From Sphingopyxis macrogoltabida (GTDB lineage: Bacteria; Pseudomonadota; Alphaproteobacteria; Sphingomonadales; Sphingomonadaceae): a DNA stretch of 64,000 nt. The translations under genes and the position numbers were made by a program. The stretch is from NCBI GenBank assembly GCA_003241685.1, contig QFPJ01000003.1, positions 62,001 through 126,000 on the forward strand. Reading direction: 5' to 3'. Positions within the stretch are counted from its first letter, which is position 1. Each line of letters opens with the position of its first letter. Under the pieces are notes generated by a model. The model was given only the letters and a program-made list of their open reading frames with translations, made no database searches and was not told where the DNA came from. Shown piece after piece: positions 8,874-17,785 of the stretch.

Positions 8874-10565
8874 TCAGGGGCAGCGGCCGAGTCCCCGCCC
8901 ATGGACGGCGCGGCCGGGGGTGGCGCCGGTCGGTTCGCCATCCTTCAGCGCCGCGACCCCGTTGACGAAGACATCGCGCACGCCGACCGCATATTGATGC
9001 GGCTTTTCGAAGGTCGCGCGGTCGGCGATCGTCGCGGGGTCGAAGATCACGACATCGGCATAATAGCCGGGCTTCAGCGCCCCGCGCTCCGCCAGCCCCA
9101 GGGTCGTCGCGGGCAGGGTGGTCAGGCGATAGACCGCCTGTTCGAGCGAAATCAGCTTTTCGTCGCGGACATAGCGGCCGAGCAGCCGCGCGAAATTGCC
9201 ATAGGTCCGGGGATGCGCGCCCGATTTCAGGAACACGCCTTCCGCCGATTGCGACGCCGCATCGGACCCGAAGCTCATCCACGGAAGCTGGACCTGACGG
9301 CGGACATTGTCCTCGGACATCAGGAAATAGACGGTGCCGACCCGCGATCCGTCCTCGATCACCAGGTCCATCGCGGTTTCTTCGGGCGATTTGCCGCGCA
9401 TCGCCGCGACTTCGGCCAGCGTCTTGCCGGTCAGCGGCTTCAGCGCGTCATTCTTGAATCCCGACAGGATCATCTTGTCGGCGCCCGCCCCGAAATAGAG
9501 ATTTTCCCAGTCGTCGCCCGCCGTCTGCATCTCGGTCGCGACGCGGGCGCGGATCGCGGGGTCCTTCAGCCGCTCGATCCATTGTTCCAGCCCGCCCGCC
9601 TGGACCCAGGTCGGCATCGCGGCGTCCAGCCCGGTCGCCCCGGCGGTATAGGTGTACATGTCGGTGGTGATCCGCAGCCCTTCGGCGCGCGCATCCTCGA
9701 TCTTCTTCACGATCGCGTCGAGCTTGCCCCAATTGCCGCGCCCGGCCATCTTCAGATGATAGATTTCGGCCGGCGCGCCCGATCGGCGCGCGATGTCGAT
9801 CAGCTCGTCGACCGCCTCCTCGATCCGGTCGCCTTCGGACCGCATATGGCTGATGTACATGCCGCCGCATTTGGCCGCTTCGCCGGTCAGCGCGACCAGT
9901 TCGTCGGTTTCGGCATAGGATCCGGGCGCATAGATGAGCGAGCTGCCGACGCCGAGTGCGCCCTCGTTCATTGCCTGCCGGACCAGCGCGCGCATCCGGT
10001 CCAGCTGTTCGGGCGTCGGATCGACATCGCCTTCGCCCAGTTCGTGGACGCGCACCGTGGCGGCACCGACGAAGCTCGCGACATTGGCGGCGATGCCGCG
10101 CTTTTCGAGATAGGCGAGATAGTCGCCCAGCGTGCTCCATTCGATCGGATATCGGATGTCGCCCTGCCGTTCGGTTTCCTGCGCCTTCATCGTCGCGTTG
10201 ATCGGGCCCATCGACCAGCCTTCGCCCATCACCTCCAGCGTCACGCCCTGGCGGATGTCGCTCTGGCTGCGCGGATCGGCGATCAGCGATTCGGTCGCCC
10301 AGCTCAGCATGTTGATAAAGCCGGGGGCCACCGCCATGCCCTGGGCGGACACCTCCCTGGTCGCATCCCCCTCGACCTTGCCGACCGCGACGATGCGGTC
10401 GCCCTTGATCGCCACATCGCCGGTGACCGGCGGCTTGCCCGATCCGTCGTACAGCGTGCCGCCGCGGATCACCAGGTCATAGGCGGGGTCCGCCGCGCCC
10501 GCCGCCGCCGACGTCGACAGCAGCAGCGCGATGACAGGGATGGCGAAGGTCTGGCGTGCGGTCAT
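8874..10565 (-). CDS. D-aminoacylase-like amidohydrolase, exported, without the usual HxH
   Basis: 563-aa amidohydrolase-superfamily protein of the N-acyl-D-amino-acid deacylase group, with a clear signal peptide (cleavage near residue 24), so probably periplasmic. The beta-strand-1 motif, normally PGFIDxHxH, reads PGFINMLSWATE here (81-92), so both His ligands are absent. The position of the usual metal-bridging Cys reads VMGEGWSMGP (Glu about 115). The other predicted metal and catalytic positions are kept: YISHMRSEGD (His240), IYHLK (His270) and FGSDAA (Asp435). A single-metal enzyme is possible. It lies 34 bases behind the XRE-cupin gene on the same strand. Expected substrates are N-acyl-D-amino acids or D-residue dipeptides; specificity is unknown. 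Confidence 0.82.
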   Translation of the reverse strand: MTARQTFAIPVIALLLSTSAAAGAADPAYDLVIRGGTLYDGSGKPPVTGDVAIKGDRIVAVGKVEGDATREVSAQGMAVAPGFINMLSWATESLIADPRSQSDIRQGVTLEVMGEGWSMGPINATMKAQETERQGDIRYPIEWSTLGDYLAYLEKRGIAANVASFVGAATVRVHELGEGDVDPTPEQLDRMRALVRQAMNEGALGVGSSLIYAPGSYAETDELVALTGEAAKCGGMYISHMRSEGDRIEEAVDELIDIARRSGAPAEIYHLKMAGRGNWGKLDAIVKKIEDARAEGLRITTDMYTYTAGATGLDAAMPTWVQAGGLEQWIERLKDPAIRARVATEMQTAGDDWENLYFGAGADKMILSGFKNDALKPLTGKTLAEVAAMRGKSPEETAMDLVIEDGSRVGTVYFLMSEDNVRRQVQLPWMSFGSDAASQSAEGVFLKSGAHPRTYGNFARLLGRYVRDEKLISLEQAVYRLTTLPATTLGLAERGALKPGYYADVVIFDPATIADRATFEKPHQYAVGVRDVFVNGVAALKDGEPTGATPGRAVHGRGLGRCP

Positions 10566-10599
10566 CGGTCTGTTCCTCTTTGTTCGGCCATGCGGTGTC

Positions 10600-11223
10600 T
10601 CAGCCGTGCAGACTCATCAGCGAATCCATCAGCCCGTCGTCGGCGCTGGAACAGACGCCAAGCACCAGCGCCTCTTCGAAACCGTCGGCGACGACATAGG
10701 CGTGGCCCATCGACGAATCGATGTAGATGCCCTGCCCGACATCCAGCGTGACCGGATCGTAGAATTCGCTGTGCACCTCGATCCGTCCTTCCAGCACATA
10801 GATGAACTCCTCGCCCTGATGATGGACGAGTTCGCCGAACTCGCTCGCGCTGTGGGCGCGGATGCGGGTCAGGATCGGGATCATCCGCTTCTGGCGCAGG
10901 TCGGTGCAGAGGTAATGATAATCATAATTGTCGGTGGTGACGCGCGCCGCTCGGTCGATCTCGGCAATGCTGCGCCGGCCGGTGACGCGCGGCGCGGCGT
11001 CTTCCTCCTCCTCGGCGAACAGGTCCGACATGCGAATCTGAAGCCGCTGGCTAAGCTGTTGCAGCTTGTCGTAGCTCAGCGTCAGCCGGTCATGCTCGAC
11101 CTTCGACAGAGTCGACACGGGAATGCCCGACCTGGCGCTCATCTCCTTGAGCGTCCAGCCCTTTCGCGAACGAATGCCCCGCATCACGGCGCCCAGCGTG
11201 GGCGGACTCGACCGATCCGCCAT
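10600..11223 (-). CDS. XRE-family regulator with C-terminal cupin domain
   Basis: 207-aa transcription factor. It has an N-terminal helix-turn-helix (about 10-65: RSRKGWTLKEMSARSGI, STLSKVEHDRL) and a C-terminal cupin (about 120-195: HHQGEEFIYVLEGRIEV) that probably senses a small ligand, as in PuuR-type regulators. The ATG at 11223 has GGA eight bases upstream; ATG at 11235 is the alternative. It leads the operon that continues into the D-aminoacylase-like gene and is divergent from the serine hydrolase at 11364. It is the obvious candidate to bind the motif shared by 11243-11263 and 14369-14389 (inference). Confidence 0.87.
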   Translation of the reverse strand: MADRSSPPTLGAVMRGIRSRKGWTLKEMSARSGIPVSTLSKVEHDRLTLSYDKLQQLSQRLQIRMSDLFAEEEEDAAPRVTGRRSIAEIDRAARVTTDNYDYHYLCTDLRQKRMIPILTRIRAHSASEFGELVHHQGEEFIYVLEGRIEVHSEFYDPVTLDVGQGIYIDSSMGHAYVVADGFEEALVLGVCSSADDGLMDSLMSLHG

Positions 11224-11242
11224 CAGTTTTTCCATTCCGCGT

Positions 11243-11270
11243 TTGACAATTTTCTAATCAGGATCATTAT
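11243..11270 (+). promoter_or_regulatory. Promoter/operator copy A, before the serine hydrolase-epimerase operon
   Basis: TTGACA (11243-11248) is followed after 16 bases by CATTAT (11265-11270). The -35 and spacer read TTGACAATTTTCT, AATC, AGGA, a 21-base stretch (11243-11263) that matches copy B at 14369-14389 at 19 positions. It lies 20 bases from the start of the divergent XRE-cupin gene, so one bound regulator could control both directions. Confidence 0.65.
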
Positions 11271-11363
11271 GTCCCCATTGGGCCATTGGGTTTCGGTCCT
11301 TGGTAAGGGGTCGCGCGTCGCGCCGCAAGGGCCAGTCGGTGCGCCAGTGAAAAGGGGAAGCAG

Positions 11364-13340
11364 ATGCGTTTCATCCGCAAATTGGGGATCGCGCTGGCGG
11401 CATTGGCCGCCGTGCCGCTCGCCGCACAGGGGCCGGTCGCGCAGATCGCCGCGAAAAAGGCCGAGGTGGCGCCGCTTCCCGCAGCCAAGTCGGTCGAGAC
11501 CGCAACGCTGACGCCCCCCGATGTCGAGGCGTTCCTCGACGGCTTCCTGCCCTATGCCCTCGAACATGGCCGCATCCCGGGCGCGGTCGTCGTCGTGGTG
11601 AAGGATGGCGCGGTCGTGCTCGAAAAGGGATATGGCTTTGCCGATGTCGCGAAGCGCAAGCCGGTCGATCCCGAAACGACGCTGTTCCGGCCGGGGTCGG
11701 TGTCCAAGCTGCTGACCTGGACCGCGGTGATGCAGCAGGTCGAGGCGGGCAAGATCGATCTCGACAAGGATGTGAACGCCTATCTCGATTTCCGGATTCC
11801 GCCCTTTGCCGGCAAGCCCATCACGATGCGCAACATCATGACGCACACGGCGGGTTTCGAGGAATCGGTCCGCTATCTGATCAGCAGCAACCCGAAGGCG
11901 GCGATGTCGCTGAAGCAGCAGATGCCGCTGGCGCTGCCGCAGCGGGTTTTCGCGCCCGGGACGACGCCGGCCTATTCCAACTATGCCACCGCCCTTGCGG
12001 GCTATATCGTCGAACGCGTCAGCGGCGAGCCGTTCGATGCCTATATCGAAAATCACGTCTTCCAGCCGCTCGGCATGACGCAGGCCAGTTTTCGCCAGCC
12101 TTTGCCCGCGCGGCTCGCGGGCGACATGTCGAACGGCTACCCCGACGTCACGCAAAAACCGAAGCCATTTGAAATGGTCATTCCCGGACCGGCGGGCAGC
12201 CTGTCGGCAAGCGGGGCGGATATGGGCAAGTTCATGATCGCGCACCTGAACGACGGCGCCGGGCTGCTGAAGCCCGAAACCGCCCGGATGATGCATGATT
12301 ACAAGGCGCCCGGCGTCGGGCCGCTGAACAGCATGGCGCTCGGCTTCTACGAACAATGGGTCAACGGTCACCGCGCGATCGCGCATGGCGGCGACACCGT
12401 CTGGTTCCACAGCTACCTGTGGCTGTTCCCCGATGCCGACGTCGGCGTCTTCGTCTCGATGAACAGCGCCGGCAAGGACGGGGCGGCGGGCGCGATCCGT
12501 AGCGCGCTGTTCCACAAATTCGCCGATCGCTATCTGCCCGGCACCGAAACGCCGGGGGCGGTCGATGAGAAGACGGCGCGCGAACATGCGCGGATGATGG
12601 TCGGCCATTATGTCAGCAGCCGCGGCTCCTTCACCAATTTCCTGAGCCTGCTGGGGCTGCTCGGCCAGCCGACGATCACGCTGACCGAAGCAGGCAAGCT
12701 CAGCTTCCCCGCGCTCGACGGGCTCAGCGCCGCGGCGCGCGACTGGGTCGAGGTCGCACCCTTCGTGTGGCGCGACACGAACAGCGGCGAACGCCTCGCC
12801 GCCGAGGTGAAGGATGGCCGTATCGTGCGCTTCAGCGTCGATCCCGCATCGCCTTTCATGGTGTTCGAACCCGCCCCGGCGTCGACCAATGCGGCGTGGC
12901 TGCTGCCGGCGTTGATGGCCGCGCTCGCGATCACGCTGCTCGCGGCGCTGGCCTGGCCGGTGCGGGCGCTGGTCCGCCGCCGTTTCAAGGCGGAGTTCGC
13001 GCTCGCGGGGACGCCGCTGCGGGCTTATCGCCTGTCGCGCGTCTTCGCCTGGCTCGCGCTCGCCGCCGTCGCCGGATGGCTTGGGCTGATCGCGGCTTTC
13101 TCGGCCGACATCGGCAGCCTGGGGGGTCCGCTCGACTGGCTGATTCACCTGCTCCGCATCCTGACGCCGCTCGCCGCCTTCGGCCTGTTCGCGGCGGCCG
13201 GCTGGCACCTGTGGCTCAGCTTCCGGGGCAAGCGCCAATGGACGATGACGCTGGGAGCCGCCCTACTGCTGCTCGCCGCCGCCATCCTCGTCTGGGTGAC
13301 GCTGGTCTTCCACCTCTATGGCTTCGGGATGGTCTATTGA
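11364..13340 (+). CDS. Exported serine hydrolase (beta-lactamase class C fold) with C-terminal membrane domain
   Basis: 658-aa protein with a signal peptide (about 1-22) and a penicillin-binding-protein-like hydrolase domain. SVSK (Ser112, Lys115), YSN (204-206) and HGGDT serve as the third motif. After a link region, about four predicted membrane helices occupy the last 140 residues (about 510-655). The family includes D-aminopeptidases, esterases and DD-peptidases, so a D-residue peptide substrate is plausible given the neighbours. AAAGGGGAAG precedes the ATG. Its TGA shares a base with the epimerase ATG. Expected location is the periplasmic face of the inner membrane. Confidence 0.85.
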   Translation: MRFIRKLGIALAALAAVPLAAQGPVAQIAAKKAEVAPLPAAKSVETATLTPPDVEAFLDGFLPYALEHGRIPGAVVVVVKDGAVVLEKGYGFADVAKRKPVDPETTLFRPGSVSKLLTWTAVMQQVEAGKIDLDKDVNAYLDFRIPPFAGKPITMRNIMTHTAGFEESVRYLISSNPKAAMSLKQQMPLALPQRVFAPGTTPAYSNYATALAGYIVERVSGEPFDAYIENHVFQPLGMTQASFRQPLPARLAGDMSNGYPDVTQKPKPFEMVIPGPAGSLSASGADMGKFMIAHLNDGAGLLKPETARMMHDYKAPGVGPLNSMALGFYEQWVNGHRAIAHGGDTVWFHSYLWLFPDADVGVFVSMNSAGKDGAAGAIRSALFHKFADRYLPGTETPGAVDEKTAREHARMMVGHYVSSRGSFTNFLSLLGLLGQPTITLTEAGKLSFPALDGLSAAARDWVEVAPFVWRDTNSGERLAAEVKDGRIVRFSVDPASPFMVFEPAPASTNAAWLLPALMAALAITLLAALAWPVRALVRRRFKAEFALAGTPLRAYRLSRVFAWLALAAVAGWLGLIAAFSADIGSLGGPLDWLIHLLRILTPLAAFGLFAAAGWHLWLSFRGKRQWTMTLGAALLLLAAAILVWVTLVFHLYGFGMVY

Positions 13341-14347
13341 TGGCGACCACTTCCAAGCGGGAATTGACGCTCGACCTGCGGGTCGAGCGTTTTCCCTATC
13401 ACCAGCCGTTCCGCATTTCGGGCCATATATTCACCGAAACCGCGCTGCTGGTCGCCCAATTGTCGGACGGCAGGCATGTCGGGCGCGGCGAAGGTGCCGG
13501 GGTTTATTATCTGGGCGACGACATCGACCATATGGTCGCCGAGGCATCGCGGGTGCGCGATGCGATCGAGCGGGGCGCGACCCGCGCGGAGCTTCAGCAT
13601 CTGCTGCCGCCGGGGGGGGCGCGCAACGCGCTGGACTGCGCCTATTGGGATCTGGAAGCGAAGCGGACCGGGCGGCCGGTGTGGGCGCTGGCCGAACTGG
13701 CGCCGCCCCAGGCACTGCGCTCGACGCTGACGCTGGGCGCCGATGCGCCCGATGCGATGGCGCGCGCGGCGCTGGCGATCGACCCGGATGCGCCGGTCAA
13801 GGTCAAGCTGACCGGCGATCTGGCCGACGATATTGCGCGGATCGGCGCGATCCGGGCCGCGCGTCCGGACGCGTGGATCGGCGTCGACGCAAACCAGGGC
13901 TATGATCGCGGGACCTTGCCGGACCTTCTGCCCGCCCTGCTCGATGCCGGCGTGGCGCAACTGGAACAACCGCTGCGGCGCGGGCGCGAGGCCGATCTTG
14001 ACGGGATGAAACGCCCGCTGCCTTTCGTCGCGGACGAAAGCGCGCTGTCGCTGGCCGATACCGCTTCGCTCGTCGGCCGCTTCGACGTCGTCAACATCAA
14101 GCTCGATAAATGCGGCGGCCTGACCGAAGGGCTCGCGATCGCGCGGCAGGCGAAGAAGTTGGGGCTCGACGTGATGGTCGGCAACATGATGGGGACCAGC
14201 CTGTCGATGGCGCCCTCCTATCTGGTCGGACAGCTTTGCGACATCGTCGATCTCGACGGCCCGACCTTCCTGGCGCGCGACCGATCGCCCGGCGTCGAAT
14301 ATCGCGGCGGGAGGATTCATTGCGGCCCGGAAATTTGGGGTTCATGA
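13340..14347 (+). CDS. Enolase-superfamily dipeptide / N-acyl-glutamate epimerase (DgcA-like)
   Basis: 335-aa cytoplasmic enzyme of the muconate-lactonizing subgroup. All acid/base and metal residues are visible: KVK (154-156), DANQGY (Asp183), LEQPL (Glu209), VADES (Asp232) and NIKLDKCGG (Lys254). This is the two-lysine layout of 1,1-proton-transfer epimerases such as L-Ala-D/L-Glu epimerase. The DUF1611 gene in the next operon suggests instead the DgcA role, racemising N-acetyl-D-glutamate made by DgcN; both readings fit. The start at 13340 gives a TGATG coupling with the serine hydrolase. Substrate loops were not compared. Confidence 0.85.
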   Translation: MATTSKRELTLDLRVERFPYHQPFRISGHIFTETALLVAQLSDGRHVGRGEGAGVYYLGDDIDHMVAEASRVRDAIERGATRAELQHLLPPGGARNALDCAYWDLEAKRTGRPVWALAELAPPQALRSTLTLGADAPDAMARAALAIDPDAPVKVKLTGDLADDIARIGAIRAARPDAWIGVDANQGYDRGTLPDLLPALLDAGVAQLEQPLRRGREADLDGMKRPLPFVADESALSLADTASLVGRFDVVNIKLDKCGGLTEGLAIARQAKKLGLDVMVGNMMGTSLSMAPSYLVGQLCDIVDLDGPTFLARDRSPGVEYRGGRIHCGPEIWGS

Positions 14348-14355
14348 CATTTTGA

Positions 14356-14396
14356 TGTCCTAAACAGGTTGACAATTTTCTGATTAGGACAATAGT
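14356..14396 (+). promoter_or_regulatory. Promoter/operator copy B, before the dipeptidase-receptor operon
   Basis: The -35 TTGACA (14369-14374) and a weak -10 AATAGT (14391-14396) are 16 bases apart. TGTCCTAAACAG (14356-14367) and CTGATTAGGACA (14380-14391) are inverted repeats pairing at 11 of 12 positions and flank the -35. The -35 and spacer repeat copy A at 11243 with two differences. This looks like a repressor site; the XRE-cupin protein is the likely ligand-responsive factor. Confidence 0.68.
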
Positions 14397-14431
14397 TGCC
14401 TGACTAAAGCTTTTATGAAGTGGAGACCGGA

Positions 14432-15574
14432 GTGACGGCGTCATTCCCCATGACGCGCCGCGCGATTATCGCGGGCGCGGTCGGGACAGCCTTGTCCGCG
14501 CCGATGGTGGGCCGCGGCGCCTATGCCTTCGCGGCGGCGCCGGGGCGCACCTATTCGCGCCGCGCGCTCGACCTGGTGGCCTCCTCGCTCGTCATCGACA
14601 TGCTGGCGCCGCTCAAGATCACCATGGCGCCCGACTATGTCGCCCACCGGCTGACCGATGCCGAGGCGGAGGAGTTCCGGGCCAGCGGCATCACCGGCTT
14701 TCACAACGCCTTCGGCCTCGGCGGGCCCGATGCAAAGGCGCGGGCGATGGAATATATGGCCGGCTGGCAGGGCTTCGCGGGCCGCAACAGCCATGTCTTC
14801 ACGCTGGTCGACGGTGTCGCCGATCTCGACCGGGCCAAGGCCGACGGGAAATGCGCCGTCATCATGGGTATCCAGAATGCCGAGCATTTCGAGACGGTCG
14901 AGGATGTCGCGCTGTTCCGCCGCCTCGGCCTGCGCTGCGCCCAGCTGACCTACAACAGCCAGAACCGGATCGGGTCGGGCAGCACCGACCGCGTCGACGG
15001 CGGGGTCAGCGATTATGGCGCCGCGATCATCGCCGAAATGGAAAAGCAGATGATGCTGGTCGACGTCTCGCACTGTGGCGACCGGACGACGCTGGACGCC
15101 ATTGCCATCGCGAAGGGGCCGATCGCGATTACCCACAGCAATGCCCGCGCGCTGGTCGATCATCCGCGCGTCAAGACCGACGAGGCGATTCTGGCGCTCG
15201 CGGCGAAGGGCGGGGTGATGGGGATTACCGGGGTGCGCATGTTCGTGCGCGCGGCCGACCCGACCCATGTCGGCCACATGGCCGATCATATCGATCATGT
15301 CGCGAAGCTGGTCGGGGTCGAGCATGTCGGCATCGGGTCCGACGCCGACCTCAACGGCTACGACGACATGGCGCCCGACGAATATGCGCTGCTGAAAGCC
15401 GGCTACAAGGACAGCTACGCCTTTCGCGACAAGGTCGACATCGACGGGTTCGACCATCCGCTCAAGACCCTCGATCTCGCCGAGGAACTCATTCGGAGAA
15501 ACTATTCGAACGACAACATCCGGGCCGTGCTCGGTGGCAATTTCCGCCGCCTGCTCGCCCAAGTCTGGGGGTAA
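14432..15574 (+). CDS. Renal-dipeptidase-family protein lacking part of the zinc site
   Basis: 380-aa membrane-dipeptidase-fold protein (PF01244 type) with an N-terminal Tat-like signal (MTRRAIIAGAVGTALSAP). The GTG at 14432 is chosen because GGAG lies six bases ahead; ATG at 14450 is possible. The canonical DxHxD at the first strand is replaced by VIDMLAP (54-60) and the bridging Glu by Gln148 in MGIQNAEH. His214 (DVSHCGD), His235 (ITHSNA) and Asp304 (GIGSDAD) are kept. It may bind one metal, act on an unusual substrate or be non-hydrolytic. It heads the operon dipeptidase-receptor-DUF1611-permease-hydrolase-dipeptidase. Confidence 0.83.
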   Translation: MTASFPMTRRAIIAGAVGTALSAPMVGRGAYAFAAAPGRTYSRRALDLVASSLVIDMLAPLKITMAPDYVAHRLTDAEAEEFRASGITGFHNAFGLGGPDAKARAMEYMAGWQGFAGRNSHVFTLVDGVADLDRAKADGKCAVIMGIQNAEHFETVEDVALFRRLGLRCAQLTYNSQNRIGSGSTDRVDGGVSDYGAAIIAEMEKQMMLVDVSHCGDRTTLDAIAIAKGPIAITHSNARALVDHPRVKTDEAILALAAKGGVMGITGVRMFVRAADPTHVGHMADHIDHVAKLVGVEHVGIGSDADLNGYDDMAPDEYALLKAGYKDSYAFRDKVDIDGFDHPLKTLDLAEELIRRNYSNDNIRAVLGGNFRRLLAQVWG

Positions 15575-15578
15575 GACG

Positions 15579-17765
15579 ATGAACAAGGGATTTTTGGTAA
15601 CCGGCAGCCTGCTCGCGATCATGGTCGCGATGCCGGCACAGGCGCAGGACGCCGCCGCGGTGGAAAGCGCGGGCGAGATCGTCGTCACCGCGCAGAAGCG
15701 CGTCCAGAACGTCCAGGACGTGCCGATCTCGATCGCGGTCGTCAGCGGCGAGGATCTGCAGCAGCAGGGCTCGGCTTCGCTGGTCGACTATGCCGGCTAT
15801 GTTCCCGGAATGAACGTCAGCAGCGGCGGCACACCGGGGCAGTCGACGATCACGCTGCGCGGTGTCGCGCCGCTCAATTCCAGTCAGACCGTCGGCGTCT
15901 ATCTGGACGATGCGCCGGTCGGGTCGAGCGCGCTTTACAATCGCGCGGGATCCTTCACCATCGACCTGATGCCCTATGATCTGGAACGGATCGAGGTTCT
16001 GAAGGGGCCGCAGGGCACGCTCTATGGCGCCAGCTCGATCGGCGGCCTCGTCAAATATGTGACGGTTCAACCCGACACGCGCGCCTTCAAGGTGCGCGCC
16101 GGGGTCGAAGGCTTCACGATCAAGGACGCGGGTCAACTCGGCTGGGGCGCGCAGGCGATGGTCAATGTGCCGATCGTCGAGGACAAGCTGGCGGTTTCGG
16201 GCAGCTTTGCCTGGCGCGGCACGCCGGGCTGGGTCGACAGCGTCAACAACGGCGCGCTGACCGACCAGAACCGCTACGAACAGCGCGGCGGGCGCGCCGC
16301 CCTGCTGTGGCAGCCGACGCCCGAACTCAGCGTCAAGCTGGCCGGCATCTGGCAATCGCTCGATTCGGACGGCAATGGTCTCTACGCCGCCGATCTGACC
16401 GGCACGCGCCTTGGCAACGGCCGCTCCTACAATAATTATGTCCCCGAATCCTATGACATCGACCTCGATTATTATTCGGCGACGATCGATTATGATTTCG
16501 GCGCGGCGACGCTGACGTCGGCCACCACCTACAGCAAGACGCAAAGCCGCCAGGTGCAGGATTCCAGCTATGCATTCGGCGTTCTGTTCCCGCTGCTGAC
16601 CGGCGGCGCGATCGATCCCGGCATCACGCCCTTCGCCCTCGACCTCGGCCTCAAGAAATGGACGCAGGAGCTTCGTCTCGCGTCGGCCAGCGGTGGGCGT
16701 TTCGAATGGCTGATCGGGGGCTTCTACACCGACGAGGAGACAAGCAATTCCCAGCTTGTCCGCTCGTTCGACATGGCCGGCAACCCGATCGCGCCGCTCG
16801 ATCCGCTGGCGATCGTCGGCTTGCCCGCGACCTACAAGGAATATGCGGTCTTCGGCAACGCGACCTTCAAGTTCAGCGAGCAGTTCGAGATCACCGGCGG
16901 CCTGCGCTGGGCGCGCAACGAACAGACGTTCACCCAGATCAGCGAGGGCGCGATCGTGCCGACCGCCAATGATCCGGGCGAATCGTCCGAAAGCGTCTGG
17001 ACCTTTTCGGTCAGCCCGCAATTTCACATCACCCCCGACGCGATGCTCTATGCCCGCGTCGCGACCGGCTATCGGCCGGGCGGTCCCAACGTCACGCTGC
17101 CCAATGTGCCGCCCAGCGTCGATGCCGACCGTATGACCAACTATGAAGTGGGGCTGAAGGCCGATTTTGCCGATCGCATGATCACCGTCGATGCCGCCTT
17201 CTTCTGGATGGACTGGTCCGATATCCAGGTCACGCGCGCCTTTGGCGGGGTGTCGGGCGGCGCCAACGGCGGCAAGGCGACGAGCAAGGGGTTCGAGGGC
17301 AGTCTGGCGCTGCGCCCGGTTCCGGGCCTCACGATCAGCGCCACGGGCAGCTATACCGATGCGACGCTGAGCGAGGATGTGCCCGAAATCGGCGGCGCCG
17401 ACGGCGATCGCCTGCCCGCGGTGCCGAAGTTCAGCGGCGCCTTGCGCGCCGATTATGAATTCGCCCTCGGCGCGACGACACGCGGCAGCTTCGGCGCGGG
17501 CATCCGCCACGCCAGCAGCCGCCTGTCGCTGGTCGAAAGCGATCCGCTGACGGCGCGGGCGAAACCCTATACGTCGGTCGATCTCAACGCGTCCGTCACC
17601 TTCGACGATCATTGGACATTGCGGGCCTATGCGCGCAACCTGTTCGACAACAAGGGCGAGATGGGCCGGTCGACGATGACCGACGGGCTCAACCAGCCCA
17701 GCTTCCTCTCGATCTCGCCCCTGCAACCGCGCACGGTCGGGGTCGCGGTCGACATGGCTTTCTGA
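15579..17765 (+). CDS. TonB-dependent outer-membrane receptor (peptide locus)
   Basis: 728-aa receptor. A signal peptide (about 1-22) is followed by a TonB-box/plug start EIVVTAQKRVQNVQDVPISI and by LKGPQGTLYGASSIGG typical of the plug. A 22-strand barrel is expected to about residue 728, ending with an aromatic residue (MAF), as outer-membrane proteins do. It lies 4 bases after the dipeptidase-like gene. From its operon the cargo is likely a peptide or D-amino-acid-containing compound; the sequence alone looks like the broad siderophore/organic-cargo group. Confidence 0.9.
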   Translation: MNKGFLVTGSLLAIMVAMPAQAQDAAAVESAGEIVVTAQKRVQNVQDVPISIAVVSGEDLQQQGSASLVDYAGYVPGMNVSSGGTPGQSTITLRGVAPLNSSQTVGVYLDDAPVGSSALYNRAGSFTIDLMPYDLERIEVLKGPQGTLYGASSIGGLVKYVTVQPDTRAFKVRAGVEGFTIKDAGQLGWGAQAMVNVPIVEDKLAVSGSFAWRGTPGWVDSVNNGALTDQNRYEQRGGRAALLWQPTPELSVKLAGIWQSLDSDGNGLYAADLTGTRLGNGRSYNNYVPESYDIDLDYYSATIDYDFGAATLTSATTYSKTQSRQVQDSSYAFGVLFPLLTGGAIDPGITPFALDLGLKKWTQELRLASASGGRFEWLIGGFYTDEETSNSQLVRSFDMAGNPIAPLDPLAIVGLPATYKEYAVFGNATFKFSEQFEITGGLRWARNEQTFTQISEGAIVPTANDPGESSESVWTFSVSPQFHITPDAMLYARVATGYRPGGPNVTLPNVPPSVDADRMTNYEVGLKADFADRMITVDAAFFWMDWSDIQVTRAFGGVSGGANGGKATSKGFEGSLALRPVPGLTISATGSYTDATLSEDVPEIGGADGDRLPAVPKFSGALRADYEFALGATTRGSFGAGIRHASSRLSLVESDPLTARAKPYTSVDLNASVTFDDHWTLRAYARNLFDNKGEMGRSTMTDGLNQPSFLSISPLQPRTVGVAVDMAF

Positions 17766-17785
17766 ACGGAACGGAATTGGACAAG

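Noticed and set aside
8859..10751. Long plus-strand open frame (630 codons) across the D-aminoacylase-like gene
   Set aside because: It is antisense to a well-supported gene, has no domain and no ribosome site; high GC third positions open such frames.
11223..13238. 671-codon minus-strand open frame over the serine hydrolase
   Set aside because: Arg/Gln/His-rich composition typical of antisense frames; the plus strand has signal peptide and catalytic motifs.
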